Under the pieces are notes generated by a model, which worked only from the letters and a program-made list of their open reading frames with translations, did not search any database and was not told the DNA's origin. Source: Paracoccaceae bacterium (GTDB taxonomy: Bacteria > Pseudomonadota > Alphaproteobacteria > Rhodobacterales > Rhodobacteraceae). From it: a stretch of DNA of 54,188 bases. Below are positions 52,974-54,188 of the stretch, in pieces. Positions within the stretch are counted from its first letter, which is position 1; the number at the start of each line of letters is the position of its first letter. A program made the position numbers and the translations under genes. Location of the stretch: the NCBI GenBank assembly GCA_028285485.1, contig JANQPC010000012.1, forward strand, positions 1 through 54,188, written 5' to 3'.

Positions 52974-53957
52974 ATGCCTGCCCTCGAAACCACCTATCGC
53001 GATGCGCTGCGCCTGGCGTTGAGCGAGGCCATGGACGCCGATGACAGCGTGATCCTTCTCGGCGAAGAGGTCGGCCGCTACGGCGGCGCCTATGGCGTGA
53101 CGAAGGACCTGATTGCCGAGTTCGGGGCCGAGCGGGTGATTGACACACCCATTTCCGAAGCCGCGATCGTGGGCACCGCTGTAGGCGCCGCGATGACCGG
53201 GCTGCGCCCGGTGGCGGAGCTCATGTATGTGGATTTTCTGGGCATGACGATGGATCAGCTTGCCAATCAGGCCGCCAAAATCCGCTACATGTTCGGCGGC
53301 CAGATCGGCGTTCCGATGGTTTTGCGTACCCAGGGCGGCACGGGCCGTTCTGCCGGGGCCCAGCACAGCCAGAGCCTTGAGGGCTATGTCATGCATACGC
53401 CTGGCCTCCGGCTGGCCATGCCCGCCACGGTGAGCGATGCCTTTCACCTTCTCCGTCAGGCTCTGGCGCGGCCCGATCCGGTTGTGTTCATCGAACACAA
53501 GGGGCTCTACACGATGAAAGGCACACTCGATCCCGATGCCCCGCCTGCCGATTGGGGAAGGGCCGCGGTTCTGCGCGAGGGAGCCGATCTTGTGATCGTA
53601 ACCTACTCGCGCCAGGTGCATCACGCGCTGGCCGCCGCCGACACGCTGCAATCCGAACATGGGGTGAACGCCGCTGTCGTGGATCTGCGCACCCTCAACC
53701 CGCTTGATGTTGAAACGATCCGGCCGCTGGTTGAGGCCGCGGGCAGGGCGATGGTAATCTCCGAAGGGGTGATGACCTGCGGGGTTGCGGCAGAGCTTGC
53801 GGCGCGGCTTTCCGAGGAATGCTTTGATTTTCTTGAAGATCCGGTGGTGCGGGTGGCGGGCGAGGATATCCCGATCTCCGTCTCCCCGCTTCTGGAAACG
53901 CATTCGGTGCCTACGCCTGCCCTGATCGTAGAGACCGCGCGGAAGATGTTCGCATGA
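52974..53957 (+). CDS. TPP-dependent dehydrogenase E1 beta subunit
   Basis: A 327-residue transketolase-type beta subunit. LGEEVGRYGGAYGVTKDL (29-46), DTPISEAAIVGTAVGAA (58-74), RTQGGTGRSAGAQHSQSLE with His131, and the C-terminal LNPLDVETI match the family. It forms an alpha2-beta2 heterotetramer with the upstream subunit. The stop overlaps the E2 start by 4 bases. No lipoyl domain is fused at its N-terminus, unlike the pdhB of many alphaproteobacteria, which carries one; this favours an acetoin-type or dedicated complex over the housekeeping pyruvate dehydrogenase. Confidence 0.93.
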   Translation: MPALETTYRDALRLALSEAMDADDSVILLGEEVGRYGGAYGVTKDLIAEFGAERVIDTPISEAAIVGTAVGAAMTGLRPVAELMYVDFLGMTMDQLANQAAKIRYMFGGQIGVPMVLRTQGGTGRSAGAQHSQSLEGYVMHTPGLRLAMPATVSDAFHLLRQALARPDPVVFIEHKGLYTMKGTLDPDAPPADWGRAAVLREGADLVIVTYSRQVHHALAAADTLQSEHGVNAAVVDLRTLNPLDVETIRPLVEAAGRAMVISEGVMTCGVAAELAARLSEECFDFLEDPVVRVAGEDIPISVSPLLETHSVPTPALIVETARKMFA

Positions 53958-54188
53958 GCACGCTCACCAAGCTCACCCTCCCGATGCCCCGGCTGGGCGA
54001 AACGATGGAGGAAGGCACGATCGCGCAATGGCTCGTCGCGCCCGGCGAAAGCTTCAAGCGCGGCGATCCGCTTCTGGAGGTCGAAACCGACAAGACGTTG
54101 GTGGAGTATCCCGCGCTGGGCGACGGCGCGGTGATCGAAATCCTCGTGGATGCGGGCGATGTGGTGGAGGTGGGCCACCCGATTGCCG
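53954..54188 (+). CDS. Dihydrolipoamide acyltransferase E2, N-terminal part (truncated by window end)
   Basis: Only the first 78 residues are inside the window. They form a lipoyl domain: MPRLGETMEEGTIAQWLV, then the lipoylated lysine in EVETDKTLVEY (Lys47) and VIEILVDAGDVVEVG. This is the E2 subunit of a 2-oxoacid/acetoin dehydrogenase complex. It overlaps the E1-beta stop by 4 bases. The acyltransferase domain and any E3 gene must lie beyond position 54188. Confidence 0.9.
   Translation, partial: MSTLTKLTLPMPRLGETMEEGTIAQWLVAPGESFKRGDPLLEVETDKTLVEYPALGDGAVIEILVDAGDVVEVGHPIA

Overview
The window is a GC-rich alphaproteobacterial chromosome segment, most likely from the order Rhodobacterales (Roseobacter/Paracoccaceae type). 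The supporting signs are an NDUFS4-type complex I accessory subunit gene close to uvrB, a urtABCDE urea transporter, a MoxR/DUF58/SpoIIM/RDD operon, many 4-nt start/stop overlaps and a strong GC bias at third codon positions. No insertion sequence, CRISPR array or rRNA gene was seen. One tRNA gene is present. The assignment rests on gene content and remembered family sequences; no database search was possible.

Region 1 (1-2360) looks like the edge of a genomic island. Two unrecognised small proteins and a CobW-family GTPase lie next to the 3' end of a tRNA-Arg(TCT) gene. Region 2 (2421-9578) is ordinary chromosomal housekeeping: a GNAT acetyltransferase, the NDUFS4-like subunit, uvrB, a PhnD-like periplasmic protein, a zf-TFIIB protein, a UspA/DUF427 pair, a PNPOx-fold protein and a DUF4864 protein. 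Region 3 (9968-18776) holds acetyl-CoA synthetase and the complete urea ABC transporter urtABCDE, without urease genes.

Region 4 (18849-29690) is a LacI-controlled carbohydrate or polyol regulon. A lacI-isomerase-dehydrogenase operon is followed by a second operon encoding an ABC transporter (binding protein, two permeases, a 64-residue membrane protein, two ATPases) and a fused dihydroxyacetone kinase. Two near-identical 16-bp operators sit before the transporter, and two degenerate copies sit before lacI. Region 5 (29747-36878) is a seven-gene minus-strand operon: DUF4129, DUF4350, MoxR ATPase, DUF58, SpoIIM-like, RDD and a multi-pass membrane protein.

Region 6 (37013-54188, continuing past the end) is the most interesting part. 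A FucU/RbsD mutarotase gene diverges from mtnK-mtnA-sorC-class II aldolase-aldo/keto reductase, which fits the DHAP shunt for 5'-deoxyadenosine or methylthioadenosine by-products (5-deoxyribose or methylthioribose to DHAP plus an aldehyde). A foreign-looking HEVGH metallopeptidase gene follows. Then come a minus-strand Lsr/Rbs-type ABC transporter operon ending in split dhaK and dhaL, and a divergent plus-strand operon with a second SorC regulator, a tagatose-epimerase-like isomerase and the E1-alpha, E1-beta and start of E2 of a 2-oxoacid/acetoin dehydrogenase complex. The substrate of this second module cannot be named from sequence. The aldolase and the DHA-type kinases in regions 4 and 6 could all feed DHAP into central metabolism, if the kinases act on dihydroxyacetone.
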